DNA of 5,794 nucleotides from Frankiaceae bacterium (GCA_947479995.1 CANKBT010000208.1:1-5794); one strand, 5' to 3'; positions 1 to 5,794 are shown, counted from the first letter of the stretch. Notes: a model not told the origin generated them from the sequence alone. Made by a program: numbers and translations.

Positions 1-169
1 CGACCGGCGGGCCGCCGGCGCCGACGAGCACCCGCGCGCGGCGGGTGGCGTCGACGCGGGCCTGCACCCGGCGGCTGCGGGCGCCGGCGGCGGTGCCGGC
101 GAACAGCAGCATCGCCAGCGCGTAGAGCAGGACCGCCGTGACCAGCAGGCCGTCGCTCAGGTCAGCCAC
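1..169 (-). CDS. ccsB: Cytochrome c biogenesis protein CcsA/CcsB (ResC) family, N-terminal part, cut by the left edge
   Basis: Only the first 56 codons are present. The proposed start is GTG at 169-167, giving a protein beginning MADLSDGLLVTAVLLYALAM. Residues about 8-30 form one hydrophobic helix followed by a basic stretch, as at the start of actinobacterial System II heme-handling proteins. The heme-binding tryptophan-rich WWD region and the conserved histidines of the family would lie beyond the edge and cannot be checked. The start is well supported: a strong Shine-Dalgarno sequence, AGGAGGG at 181-175, sits 5 bases upstream, and the start overlaps the end of resB by 8 bases. In known System II, this protein and ResB form the synthetase that exports heme and attaches it to apocytochrome c CXXCH motifs outside the membrane. 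The identification rests on the N-terminus plus position directly after resB. Naming varies (CcsA, CcsB, ResC) between databases. Confidence 0.85.
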   Translation of the reverse strand, partial: MADLSDGLLVTAVLLYALAMLLFAGTAAGARSRRVQARVDATRRARVLVGAGGPPV

Positions 170-1811
170 GGGGGCCCTCCTCGTGCGTGGGGTGGTGCGG
201 GACGTCGGTGCCGGGGCGTGCGGGCGCGGCCCGCTCCCGGAGCCGGGCGGTGAGCTCGGCGAACTCCGCCTCGAAGGCGTCGGGGGCGGTGCGGGCCAGG
301 CCGCCGACCTCGACCACGGTACGGGCGGGGGTGCCGTCGCTGCCTGCCGGGACCTCGGCGACGCGCACCCACAGCCGGCGGCGGCGGATGCCGAGCGAGA
401 GCAGCAGCCCGGCGACGATGCCGACCGAGGCCCACAGCGCGATCCACTTGCCGGGGTCCTGGGTCACCTGGAAGGTCGCCCACTCCTCGACGCCGACGAA
501 CTCCAGGCTGCCGCCGCCGGGCAGCTCCCAGGTCTCGCCGGGCGAGAGCGTCGGCGACGAGCCGACCTGCTCCATGTCGTCGCGGTCGAGCTCGTAGACC
601 GACTGCGACAGGCCGGCGTCGGTGCCGAGGTTGCCGCGGAACGCGCCGACCGTGAGGCCGGGGTCGGTCGCGTCGGGGAACGTCGACGTCACGCCGGTGT
701 CGGGGTTGAGCGCGGTCGTCGGCGTGAAGACGCCCTCGAAGCCGAGCTGGCCGCTGCCGTCCAGCGGGCCGGCGTTGGGCGCCTTGATGGTGCAGGTGCT
801 CACGAAGTTGGTGTCCTGCGGCAGGCACGGCACCGTCTGGTCGAGCGCGACCTCGCCGTCGGCGTCGCGGACGACGACGTGCGGCGCGTAGCCGTGGCCG
901 ATGAGGTAGAGCTTGGCGTCGCCGACCTGCAGCGGGTGGTTGACGCGCACCCGGAACGGCGCCGACGGGCTGTCGGGGCCCGCGGCCCACGCGATGTCGG
1001 CCTGGAACTCGCTGGCGCGGCCCTGGTCGTCGTACGTCGCGAGGAAGTCCTCGAGCGTGAAGTTGAACGGCACGAGCGCGCTGTCGTCGAAGCGGCGGCC
1101 GGGCGTGACGTCGTCGTAGGACAGGACGGCGTTGGCGAAGCCCTCGCCCTCCTTGACGAGCACCGAGCCCTTGAAGCCGTAGAGCGCGCCGGCGGCGACG
1201 CCGACGAGCAGCCCGACGAGGCTGAGGTGGAAGACCAGGTTGCCGGTCTCGCGCAGGTAGCCCTTCTCGGCGCTGACGCCCTCGGGGCGGGCGACGGTGC
1301 GCCAGCGGCCGCGGCGCAGCGCGGCGCGGGCGGCGGCGCGCACCTCGTCGGCCGGGCGGTCGGTCTCCCAGCGCTCCGACAGCGGCAGCCGCGACAGCCG
1401 GGCGGGCAGCGCCGGCGGCGGGGTGCGCAGCGCGCGGGCGTGCAGGCGGATGCGCGGCACGAGGCAGCCGACGAGGCTGACGAACAGCAGCAGGTAGACC
1501 GCCGCGAACCACGGGGCGGCGAAGACGTCGAACAGGTACAGCCGGTCGAGCACCGGACCGAGGTCGGGGTGGCGGTCGAGGTAGGCCTGCACCTCGACGG
1601 GGTTCTGGCCGCGCTGCGGCAGGAAGCCGCCGGGGATGCTGGCGAGCGCGAGCAGGAACAGCAGCAGCAGCGCGGTGCGCATGCTCGTCAGCTGCCGCCA
1701 GGCCTGGCGCAGCGCGCCGAGCCGCACGCCGCGGCGCGCGGGCGCCGGGGGCGCGGGGGCGGTCGACAGCCGGGTGGCGTCCTCGACGGGCGCGGTGTCC
1801 TGGACGGTCAT
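162..1811 (-). CDS. resB: Cytochrome c biogenesis protein ResB (Ccs1)
   Basis: A 549-residue membrane protein of System II cytochrome c maturation. With CcsA/CcsB it forms the heme-delivery and ligation complex acting on the outer face of the membrane. Visible architecture is a basic cytosolic N-terminus; helices at about 44-65, 101-122 and 190-213; a large extracytoplasmic domain (about 214-455); a last helix at about 456-475; and a basic, charged cytosolic tail. The third helix carries a histidine in FHLSLVGLL (H195), in the place of the family's conserved heme-related histidine. Motifs such as LPQDTNF in the external domain and QDPGKWIALW before the last helix are typical of actinobacterial ResB. 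The ATG start at 1811 overlaps the ccdA stop by one base (TGATG). The stop overlaps the ccsA/ccsB start by 8 bases. An oddity is a cysteine pair, C329 and C340, in the external domain. Confidence 0.95.
   Translation of the reverse strand: MTVQDTAPVEDATRLSTAPAPPAPARRGVRLGALRQAWRQLTSMRTALLLLFLLALASIPGGFLPQRGQNPVEVQAYLDRHPDLGPVLDRLYLFDVFAAPWFAAVYLLLFVSLVGCLVPRIRLHARALRTPPPALPARLSRLPLSERWETDRPADEVRAAARAALRRGRWRTVARPEGVSAEKGYLRETGNLVFHLSLVGLLVGVAAGALYGFKGSVLVKEGEGFANAVLSYDDVTPGRRFDDSALVPFNFTLEDFLATYDDQGRASEFQADIAWAAGPDSPSAPFRVRVNHPLQVGDAKLYLIGHGYAPHVVVRDADGEVALDQTVPCLPQDTNFVSTCTIKAPNAGPLDGSGQLGFEGVFTPTTALNPDTGVTSTFPDATDPGLTVGAFRGNLGTDAGLSQSVYELDRDDMEQVGSSPTLSPGETWELPGGGSLEFVGVEEWATFQVTQDPGKWIALWASVGIVAGLLLSLGIRRRRLWVRVAEVPAGSDGTPARTVVEVGGLARTAPDAFEAEFAELTARLRERAAPARPGTDVPHHPTHEEGPRG
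175..181 (-). promoter_or_regulatory. Strong ribosome binding site for ccsA/ccsB
   Basis: The minus strand reads AGGAGGG, then five C, then GTG. This is the best Shine-Dalgarno match in the window. It lies inside the last codons of resB (E-E-G-P-R-G-stop), so the next gene is re-initiated from within the end of resB. It fixes the GTG at 169 as the ccsA/ccsB start. Confidence 0.8.
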
Positions 1812-2644
1812 CAGACCACCGTCTCGGTGCCGGCGATGACGCCGCGCAGCTCGACCATGAGCGACTCCCACAGGCCCGACACGAGCAGCAGGCCGACGAC
1901 GACGAGCAGCACGCCCCCGACGCGGGTCACGAGCGCGTAGTGGCGCTTGACGACGTCGAAGGCGCCGAGCGCCCGGCGCATCGCGAGGCCGGTGAGCACG
2001 AACGGCACGCCGAGCCCGACGCAGTACGCCGCCGTGAGCAGCGCCCCGCGGCCGGCGGTGCCCTGCGTGTAGGCGAGCGCCTGCACGGCGCCGAGGGTCG
2101 GGCCGAGGCAGGGGGTCCAGCCGACGCCGAAGACCACGCCGAGCAGCGGCGCGCCGGCCAGCCCGCTCACCGGCAGCCGGCGCACGCGCCACTCCCGCTG
2201 CAGGCCGGGCACCAGGCCGAGGAACGACAGGCCGAGCAGCACGACGAGCGCGCCGAGCACGCGGTCGACGACCTCCTTGTGCGCGACGAGGTCGCCGCCG
2301 AGGCCGCCGCCGAGGCCGCCGAACAGCGCGCCCGCGCTGACGAACACCGCCGAGAAGCCGAGGACGAACAGCACGCTGCCGGCGAGCACGCGCCCGCGCA
2401 CGCGGCGCTCGCTGCGCACGAGCACGTCGCCCTCGGGCCGGTCGGCCCCGCCGGTCACGCCCGCCCCGCGGGTGTCGCCGAGATCGGCGCCCGACAGGCC
2501 CGTCACGTACGACAGGTAGCCCGGCACGAGCGGCAGCACGCACGGCGACAGGAACGACACGAGCCCGGCGACGGCCGCGACCGGCAGCGCGACGAGCAGC
2601 GGCCCGTCGGTGACGGCGTCGACGAAGGCGTCGGCGAGGCTCAC
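1811..2644 (-). CDS. ccdA: Cytochrome c biogenesis protein CcdA (DsbD-family transmembrane thiol transporter)
   Basis: A 277-residue polytopic membrane protein that passes electrons from cytosolic thioredoxin to extracytoplasmic thiol-disulfide proteins, here most likely the TlpA-like protein encoded just upstream. Six helices are visible, roughly 16-38, 86-108, 126-147, 165-190, 199-221 and 240-260. The two redox cysteines are C35 in FLSPCVLPLVPGYLSY and C179 in GWTPCLGPTLG, each next to prolines as usual for the family. A hydrophilic loop at about 52-85 and a glycine-rich stretch at 109-117 make it longer than compact CcdA proteins of Bacillus. The GTG start at 2644 shares a GTGA 4-base overlap with the thioredoxin stop. 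A modest GAGG lies about 8 bases before it. The downstream junction with resB overlaps by one base. Confidence 0.95.
   Translation of the reverse strand: MSLADAFVDAVTDGPLLVALPVAAVAGLVSFLSPCVLPLVPGYLSYVTGLSGADLGDTRGAGVTGGADRPEGDVLVRSERRVRGRVLAGSVLFVLGFSAVFVSAGALFGGLGGGLGGDLVAHKEVVDRVLGALVVLLGLSFLGLVPGLQREWRVRRLPVSGLAGAPLLGVVFGVGWTPCLGPTLGAVQALAYTQGTAGRGALLTAAYCVGLGVPFVLTGLAMRRALGAFDVVKRHYALVTRVGGVLLVVVGLLLVSGLWESLMVELRGVIAGTETVV
2294..2321. repeat. 12-base tandem duplication inside ccdA (two copies plus four bases)
   Basis: The plus strand reads GCCGCCGAGGCC twice without interruption (2294-2305 and 2306-2317), followed by GCCG. On the coding strand it encodes the glycine-rich run G-G-L-G-G-G-L-G-G (residues 109-117), at the end of the second helix of CcdA and the loop after it. 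The repeat is in frame, so gain or loss of a unit would change the loop by four residues without breaking the gene. Confidence 0.7.
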
Positions 2645-3234
2645 TCGGCCGCCTCGGCGGCGAGGGCCTGCACGGGCGGCAGCAGGTCGCTGACGGTCTG
2701 GCCGCCGTTGAGGATGCCGGCGACGCGGCCCTGCCGGTCGAGCAGCAGGGTCGACGGCGGCGTCTGCGGCACGACCGAGCGGAAGCGGGTGAGGGTGATC
2801 GCCGGCTGGTCGTAGATCGAGGGGTACGCGACGCCCATGCGCTCCTCGAAGCGCAGCGCGGCCCCGCGGTCGTCCTTGACGTTGATGCCGACGAACTCGA
2901 CGCCCGACGCGCGGGTCTGCGCGTAGACCTCGTTGAGGAAGGGCGCCTCGGCGCGGCACGGGCCGCACCAGTCGGCCCAGAAGTTGAGGACGACGACCTT
3001 GCCGCGCAGGGCCGTGACGTCGACCGGCGTGCCGTCGAGGGCCTCGCCGCGGATGGCCGGCGCGGGCTCGCGGTCCTCGACGGCGAACAGCCCGTCGTCG
3101 CCCGCCGGCGGCCGGTCCTGGTCGTAGTCGCCGACCACCGTCGTGCCGGCCTGGTCGACGCCGCCGCCGCACGCCGCGAGCGCCAGCGGCGCGGCGAGCG
3201 CGAGGGCCAGGGCGCGCAGGCGCAGACGGGTCAC
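2641..3234 (-). CDS. TlpA/ResA-like lipoprotein thiol-disulfide reductase
   Basis: A thioredoxin-fold protein that acts outside the membrane, most likely reducing apocytochrome c heme-site cysteines before heme attachment. With a GTG start at 3234 it has 197 residues. The N-terminus is a lipoprotein signal: basic n-region (TRLRLR), Ala/Leu-rich core, and lipobox L-A-A-C with lipidated C22. A low-complexity linker follows, then the TlpA domain with active site WCGPC (C90 and C93) in FWADWCGPCRAEAP, and a proline-rich T-P-P-S segment near 158-161 in the place of the cis-proline. An ATG at 3273 is in frame and would add 13 residues, but it has no Shine-Dalgarno sequence. The GTG has GAGAG about 8-10 bases upstream and gives a cleaner signal peptide. 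The stop overlaps the ccdA GTG by GTGA, supporting a functional pair. The protein is ResA-like by context. DsbE/CcmG-type naming is also possible. Confidence 0.93.
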   Translation of the reverse strand: MTRLRLRALALALAAPLALAACGGGVDQAGTTVVGDYDQDRPPAGDDGLFAVEDREPAPAIRGEALDGTPVDVTALRGKVVVLNFWADWCGPCRAEAPFLNEVYAQTRASGVEFVGINVKDDRGAALRFEERMGVAYPSIYDQPAITLTRFRSVVPQTPPSTLLLDRQGRVAGILNGGQTVSDLLPPVQALAAEAAE

Positions 3235-3256
3235 GGGCGGCTCTCTCGTACGGGGC

Positions 3257-3268
3257 GGGGTGTGCCCC
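3257..3268. repeat. Short inverted repeat upstream of the thioredoxin start
   Basis: The plus strand reads GGGG-TGTG-CCCC, a perfect 4-bp stem with a 4-base loop, ending 22 bases before the preferred GTG. It could be a small hairpin in the leader, but at this length in GC-rich DNA it may be chance. Confidence 0.2.
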
Positions 3269-3327
3269 TCCATGGTCGCGCACCCGGCGTCCGGCTGCCT
3301 GCTGCCGTGGTGTGAGACAGCCGATGG

Positions 3328-3347
3328 GGCCGCGGGGAACAGCGGCC
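3328..3347 (-). repeat. Inverted repeat (possible RNA hairpin) after the histidine phosphatase gene
   Basis: On the minus strand GGCCGC and GCGGCC form a perfect 6-bp all-GC stem around an 8-base loop (TGTTCCCC). It starts 20 bases past the histidine phosphatase stop. It is not followed by a T-run, so it is not a standard intrinsic terminator, though actinobacterial terminators often lack strong T-tracts. Chance formation is a real possibility at this GC content. Confidence 0.35.
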
Positions 3348-3367
3348 GGCGCGGGCGGGGCGGCCCG

Positions 3368-4006
3368 TCAGGCGCCGAAGCCGGGGCGGCGGCTGGCGGC
3401 GCCCGCGGGCTCGGTGTAGTCGACGCGCACGAGGCGCTCGCCCTCGTAGACCAGCGAGGTGAGGCTGGCCAGGCCGCACTGGCGGCGGTCGGGGCGGTGC
3501 CACAGCCGGCGGCCCTCGGCGGCGCGGCGGGCGGTCCAGATCGGCAGCTGGTGGCTGACGCAGACCGCCTCGTGGCCGGTCACGCGGTCGCGGACGTCGG
3601 CGACCGCGGCCAGCACGCGCGCCGCCACGGCGGTGTACGGCTCGCCCCACGACGGGGTGAACGGGTTGCGCAGGTGGGGCCAGTTCGCCGGGTGGCGCAG
3701 CGCGCCGTCGCCGACCCCGAAGGCCTTGCCCTCGAAGTGGTTCTCGCTCTCGAGCAGGCGCTCGTCGAGCGACACCGGCAGCCCGAACACCTCGCCGATC
3801 GGCGCGGCGGTCTCCTGCGCGCGCTGCAGCGGCGAGCTGACCACCGCGGTGACGTCGCGGCCGCGCAGCGCCTCGGCGGCGGCGTGCGCCATGGCGAGGC
3901 CGTCGTCGGAGAGCCGGAAGCCGGGGAGCCGGCCGTACAGCACGCCCTCGGGGTTGTGGACCTCGCCGTGGCGCAGGAGGTGCACGGTCGTGCGCGCGCC
4001 GGTCAC
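3368..4006 (-). CDS. Histidine phosphatase family protein (phosphoglycerate-mutase-like)
   Basis: A 212-residue, apparently soluble protein of the histidine phosphatase superfamily, which uses a phosphohistidine intermediate. The catalytic motif is LLRHGEVHNP (R12, H13, G14). The phosphate-pocket arginine is in SSPLQRAQET (R62), the second histidine is in VSHQLPIW (H152), and an acidic stretch LLESENHFEG (E86 the likely proton donor) lies between. The segment W-P-H-L-R-N-P-F-T-P-S-W-G-E-P-Y (109-124) looks like a signature of the actinobacterial subgroup found beside hemL, as in M. tuberculosis Rv0525. The substrate is not known and cannot be read from the sequence. True glycolytic phosphoglycerate mutases are longer, so a phosphatase role is more likely. 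The GTG start at 4006 overlaps the hemL stop by GTGA and lacks a clear Shine-Dalgarno sequence, which suggests translational coupling to hemL. It is the last gene before the 133-base gap. Confidence 0.92.
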   Translation of the reverse strand: MTGARTTVHLLRHGEVHNPEGVLYGRLPGFRLSDDGLAMAHAAAEALRGRDVTAVVSSPLQRAQETAAPIGEVFGLPVSLDERLLESENHFEGKAFGVGDGALRHPANWPHLRNPFTPSWGEPYTAVAARVLAAVADVRDRVTGHEAVCVSHQLPIWTARRAAEGRRLWHRPDRRQCGLASLTSLVYEGERLVRVDYTEPAGAASRRPGFGA

Positions 4007-5349
4007 GCCCGGTCGTCCGCGGTGTCGGCGGCGACGACGTCCGGCGCAGGCACGGCGGCGGCGGCGCGGGCGGCGTGCGGCAGCGCCTCGGCCACCCTCG
4101 CGATGGCCGTGTCGTCGTGGGCGGCCGAGACGAACCACGCCTCGTACGCCGACGGCGGCAGGTAGACGCCGCGGTCGAGCAGGGCGTGGAAGAACGCCTT
4201 GTAGCGCGCGACCGACTGCCGGGTGGCGGTCGCGTGGTCGACGACGGCGTGGTCGGCGAAGAAGACGCTGAACAGGCTGCCGGCGGTGTTGACCCGGTGC
4301 GCGACGCCCTCGGCGTCGAGCGCCTCGGACACCAGCCGGGCGACGGTCGCGGCGGTGGCGTCGACGTGCGCGTAGACCTCGTCGGTGCAGTGCTGCAGCG
4401 TCGTGAGCCCGGCGGCGACGGCGAGCGGGTTCCCCGACAGGGTGCCGGCCTGGTAGACGGGACCGGCGGGCGCGAGCCGCTGCATGACGTCGGCGCGGCC
4501 GCCGAACGCCGCCGCCGGGAGCCCGCCGCCCATGACCTTGCCGAAGGTGAGCAGGTCGGGCTCGACGCCCTCCAGGCCGTACCAGCCGGCGGGCGTGACG
4601 CGGAAGCCGGTCATCACCTCGTCGCTGATGAACAGCGCGCCGTGCGCGGCGCAGAGGTCCTTGACGCCCTGGTTGAAGCCGGGCAGCGGCGGGACGACGC
4701 CCATGTTGGCCGCGCTCGCCTCGGTGATGACGCAGGCGATCTGGTCGCCGGCCTCCTCGAAGGCGGCGCGCACGAGCGCGAGGTCGTTGTACGGCAGCAC
4801 GATCGTGTCGGCGGCGGTCGCGCCGGTGACGCCCGGGGTGTCGGGCAGGCCGAGCGTGACGACGCCGGAGCCGGCGCTGGCGAGCAGCGCGTCGACGTGG
4901 CCGTGGTAGCAGCCGGCGAACTTCACGACCTTGGTGCGGCCGGTGAAGCCGCGCGCGAGGCGCACCGCGCTCATCGTCGCCTCGGTGCCGGAGTTGACCA
5001 GCCGCACCTGCTCGACGGGCGCGACGCGGCGCACGATCTCCTCGGCGAGGTCGACCTCGCCGGGGCTGGGCGTGCCGAACGACGTGCCGCGCGTGGCCGC
5101 CCGCTGCAGCGCCTCGACGACCGCCGGGTGCGCGTGCCCGAGGATCATCGGGCCCCAGGAGCAGACGAGGTCGACGTACTCGCGGCCGTCGGCGTCGGTG
5201 AGGTACGGGCCGGTGCCGCTGACCATGAAGCGCGGGGTGCCGCCGACGGCGCGGAACGCGCGCACGGGGCTGTTGACGCCGCCCGGCACGACGGCGAGCG
5301 CGCGGTCGAACAGGGCCTGGGAGGCCGGGGCCTCGCTGGGGTGGGTCAC
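4003..5349 (-). CDS. hemL: Glutamate-1-semialdehyde 2,1-aminomutase
   Basis: A 448-residue PLP enzyme that converts glutamate-1-semialdehyde to 5-aminolevulinate, the last step of the C5 route into heme and other tetrapyrroles. Numbered from the GTG at 5349, it shows the N-terminal PGGVNSPVRAF motif (22-32), the NSGTEATMSAVRLARG phosphate-binding region (119-134), the cofactor-ring aspartate in ISDEVMTGFR (D243), and the PLP lysine in TFGKVMGGGLPAAAFGG (K271). The conserved Y-Q-A-G-T-L-S-G-N-P segment (299-308) and LPPSAYEAWFVS near the end are also present. The body is full length, with an alanine-rich tail of about 20 residues. The GTG at 5349 is chosen because it overlaps the preceding stop by GTGA and has AGGA about 7 bases upstream. 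A GTG at 5385 would add 12 residues and overlap the upstream gene by 40 bases. A plain class III aminotransferase is unlikely given the close motif match. Confidence 0.97.
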   Translation of the reverse strand: MTHPSEAPASQALFDRALAVVPGGVNSPVRAFRAVGGTPRFMVSGTGPYLTDADGREYVDLVCSWGPMILGHAHPAVVEALQRAATRGTSFGTPSPGEVDLAEEIVRRVAPVEQVRLVNSGTEATMSAVRLARGFTGRTKVVKFAGCYHGHVDALLASAGSGVVTLGLPDTPGVTGATAADTIVLPYNDLALVRAAFEEAGDQIACVITEASAANMGVVPPLPGFNQGVKDLCAAHGALFISDEVMTGFRVTPAGWYGLEGVEPDLLTFGKVMGGGLPAAAFGGRADVMQRLAPAGPVYQAGTLSGNPLAVAAGLTTLQHCTDEVYAHVDATAATVARLVSEALDAEGVAHRVNTAGSLFSVFFADHAVVDHATATRQSVARYKAFFHALLDRGVYLPPSAYEAWFVSAAHDDTAIARVAEALPHAARAAAAVPAPDVVAADTADDRA

Positions 5350-5750
5350 GCACCCATCCTGCCGGGCTGCGTGCGGCGCAACCACACGAGCCCGAGCACG
5401 GGCAGCACCAGCGGCACGAGCAGGTAGCCGAGCCCGTACGCCGACCAGACCGTGTCGTCGGGGAAGTCGGCGGCGTCGACGAGCGAGACGGTGCCGACGA
5501 CGAGCACGCCGACCAGCTCGACGAGGACGGTGGCGAGCGCGAGCCGCCGCCGGTCGGTGGCGAGCGCGTACGTCGCGACGAGGTAGACCACGCCCGACAG
5601 CAGTGACAGCAGGTACGGCAGCCGGGCCTCGTCGAAGCGGTCGGCGATCTGCACGAGCGCGCGGCTCGTCGCGGCGACGGCGAAGACGCCGTAGACGGCC
5701 AGCAGGGTCCGCCCGGGGCCCCGGCTCAGGGGGCGCGCCGTCAGCTCCAC
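5346..5750 (-). CDS. Small four-helix membrane protein of unknown function, coupled to hemL
   Basis: A 134-residue protein that I do not recognise as a named family. Four hydrophobic segments are visible at about 14-34, 43-63, 70-92 and 103-125. Short loops separate them, including an acidic loop D-A-A-D-F-P-D-D (residues 92-99) between helices three and four and basic residues at both ends (R-R-T-Q-P-G-R near the C-terminus). There are no cysteines or histidines, so direct heme or thiol chemistry is not suggested. The GTG start at 5750 overlaps the end of an upstream reading frame by 10 bases. Its stop overlaps the hemL GTG by GTGA, and the hemL Shine-Dalgarno sequence lies in its last codons. 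Composition and third-position GC match its neighbours. The gene looks real and translationally coupled to hemL; its function is open. Confidence 0.8.
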   Translation of the reverse strand: MELTARPLSRGPGRTLLAVYGVFAVAATSRALVQIADRFDEARLPYLLSLLSGVVYLVATYALATDRRRLALATVLVELVGVLVVGTVSLVDAADFPDDTVWSAYGLGYLLVPLVLPVLGLVWLRRTQPGRMGA

Positions 5751-5794
5751 GTCGCCACCAGCCGGCTCTCGACCACCGCCAGCGCGACCAGCGC
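5741..5794 (-). CDS. C-terminal fragment of an unidentified hydrophobic protein, cut by the right edge
   Basis: An open frame enters from the right edge and ends at TGA 5743-5741. Its 17 visible residues, ALVALAVVESRLVATWS, begin with a hydrophobic stretch that could be the end of a membrane helix followed by a short tail. It overlaps the GTG of the four-helix membrane protein gene by 10 bases, in line with the overlapping layout of the rest of the cluster. Too little is present to name a family or to be certain that the frame is coding. Confidence 0.45.
   Translation of the reverse strand, partial: ALVALAVVESRLVATWS

Larger units (their letters stand above)
3235..3367. other. 133-base non-coding gap inside the cluster
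   Basis: This is the only real gap between genes in the window, lying between the histidine phosphatase stop and the preferred thioredoxin GTG. I see no convincing -35/-10 promoter pair and no hairpin followed by a T-tract on the minus strand. It does hold two short perfect inverted repeats, at 3328-3347 and 3257-3268. If the thioredoxin started at the ATG at 3273, the gap would shrink to 94 bases. Confidence 0.6.

Noticed and set aside
138..1940. A 600-codon open frame on the plus strand opposite resB
   Set aside because: It is antisense to a clear ResB. Its translation is a low-complexity mix of Arg, Ala, Gly, Glu and Asp with no domain, as expected where GC-rich DNA removes stops opposite a real gene.
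3235..3273. ATG at 3273 as the thioredoxin start
   Set aside because: It adds a proline- and charge-rich stretch before the lipoprotein signal and has no Shine-Dalgarno sequence. The GTG at 3234 has GAGAG upstream and gives a compact signal. The ATG is not fully excluded.
3328..3347. Intrinsic transcription terminator after the histidine phosphatase
   Set aside because: The 6-bp stem is perfect, but no T-tract follows on the minus strand, so I list it only as an inverted repeat.
1940..4165. Plus-strand open frames of 291 codons (1940-2815) and 340 codons (3143-4165)
   Set aside because: Both run antisense across several confirmed minus-strand genes and have the same low-complexity composition. 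No homology is recognisable.
5350..5385. Upstream in-frame GTG at 5385 as the hemL start
   Set aside because: It would overlap the membrane protein gene by 40 bases and add residues unlike the HemL N-terminus. The GTG at 5349 has the GTGA overlap and a Shine-Dalgarno sequence.
4075..5427. A 450-codon open frame on the plus strand opposite hemL
   Set aside because: It mirrors hemL and has biased, repetitive composition with no recognisable motif. The opposite strand encodes a full-length HemL.
1..5794. Mobile element, CRISPR array, tRNA/rRNA or defence system
   Set aside because: No transposase, integrase, spaced direct repeats or RNA gene structure is visible. Almost the whole window is covered by housekeeping genes with uniform composition.

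Overview
The window is very GC-rich, with G or C at nearly every third codon position, and every supported gene lies on the minus strand. Base composition, heavy use of GTG starts and gene order point to a high-GC actinomycete chromosome. The order hemL, histidine phosphatase, TlpA-like thioredoxin, ccdA, resB, ccsA/ccsB is, from memory, the one in Mycobacterium tuberculosis Rv0524-Rv0529 and many other actinobacteria. I cannot name the genus from the sequence.

Read in the direction of transcription (right to left): the C-terminal end of an unidentified hydrophobic protein (5794-5741); a 134-residue four-helix membrane protein of unknown function (5750-5346); hemL, glutamate-1-semialdehyde aminotransferase (5349-4003); a histidine-phosphatase/phosphoglycerate-mutase-like protein (4006-3368); a 133-base gap with two short hairpins; a TlpA/ResA-like lipoprotein thioredoxin (3234-2641); ccdA (2644-1811); resB (1811-162); and the N-terminus of ccsA/ccsB (169 to the left edge, truncated). 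Six of the seven visible starts are GTG. All junctions except the 133-base gap overlap by 1 to 10 bases, so this looks like one or two tightly coupled transcription units.

The genes fit one theme. HemL makes 5-aminolevulinate, the first committed tetrapyrrole precursor. The last four genes encode the System II (Ccs) cytochrome c maturation machinery: CcdA passes reducing power across the membrane, the TlpA/ResA-like thioredoxin reduces apocytochrome CXXCH cysteines, and ResB with CcsA/CcsB carries and attaches heme outside the membrane. The histidine phosphatase and the small membrane protein have no assigned role in this.

This is mostly a conserved housekeeping region. I see no mobile element, CRISPR array, RNA gene or defence system. 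The points worth a second look are the two uncharacterised proteins coupled to hemL, the hairpin-bearing gap inside the cluster, an extracytoplasmic cysteine pair in ResB and a small tandem duplication in ccdA.
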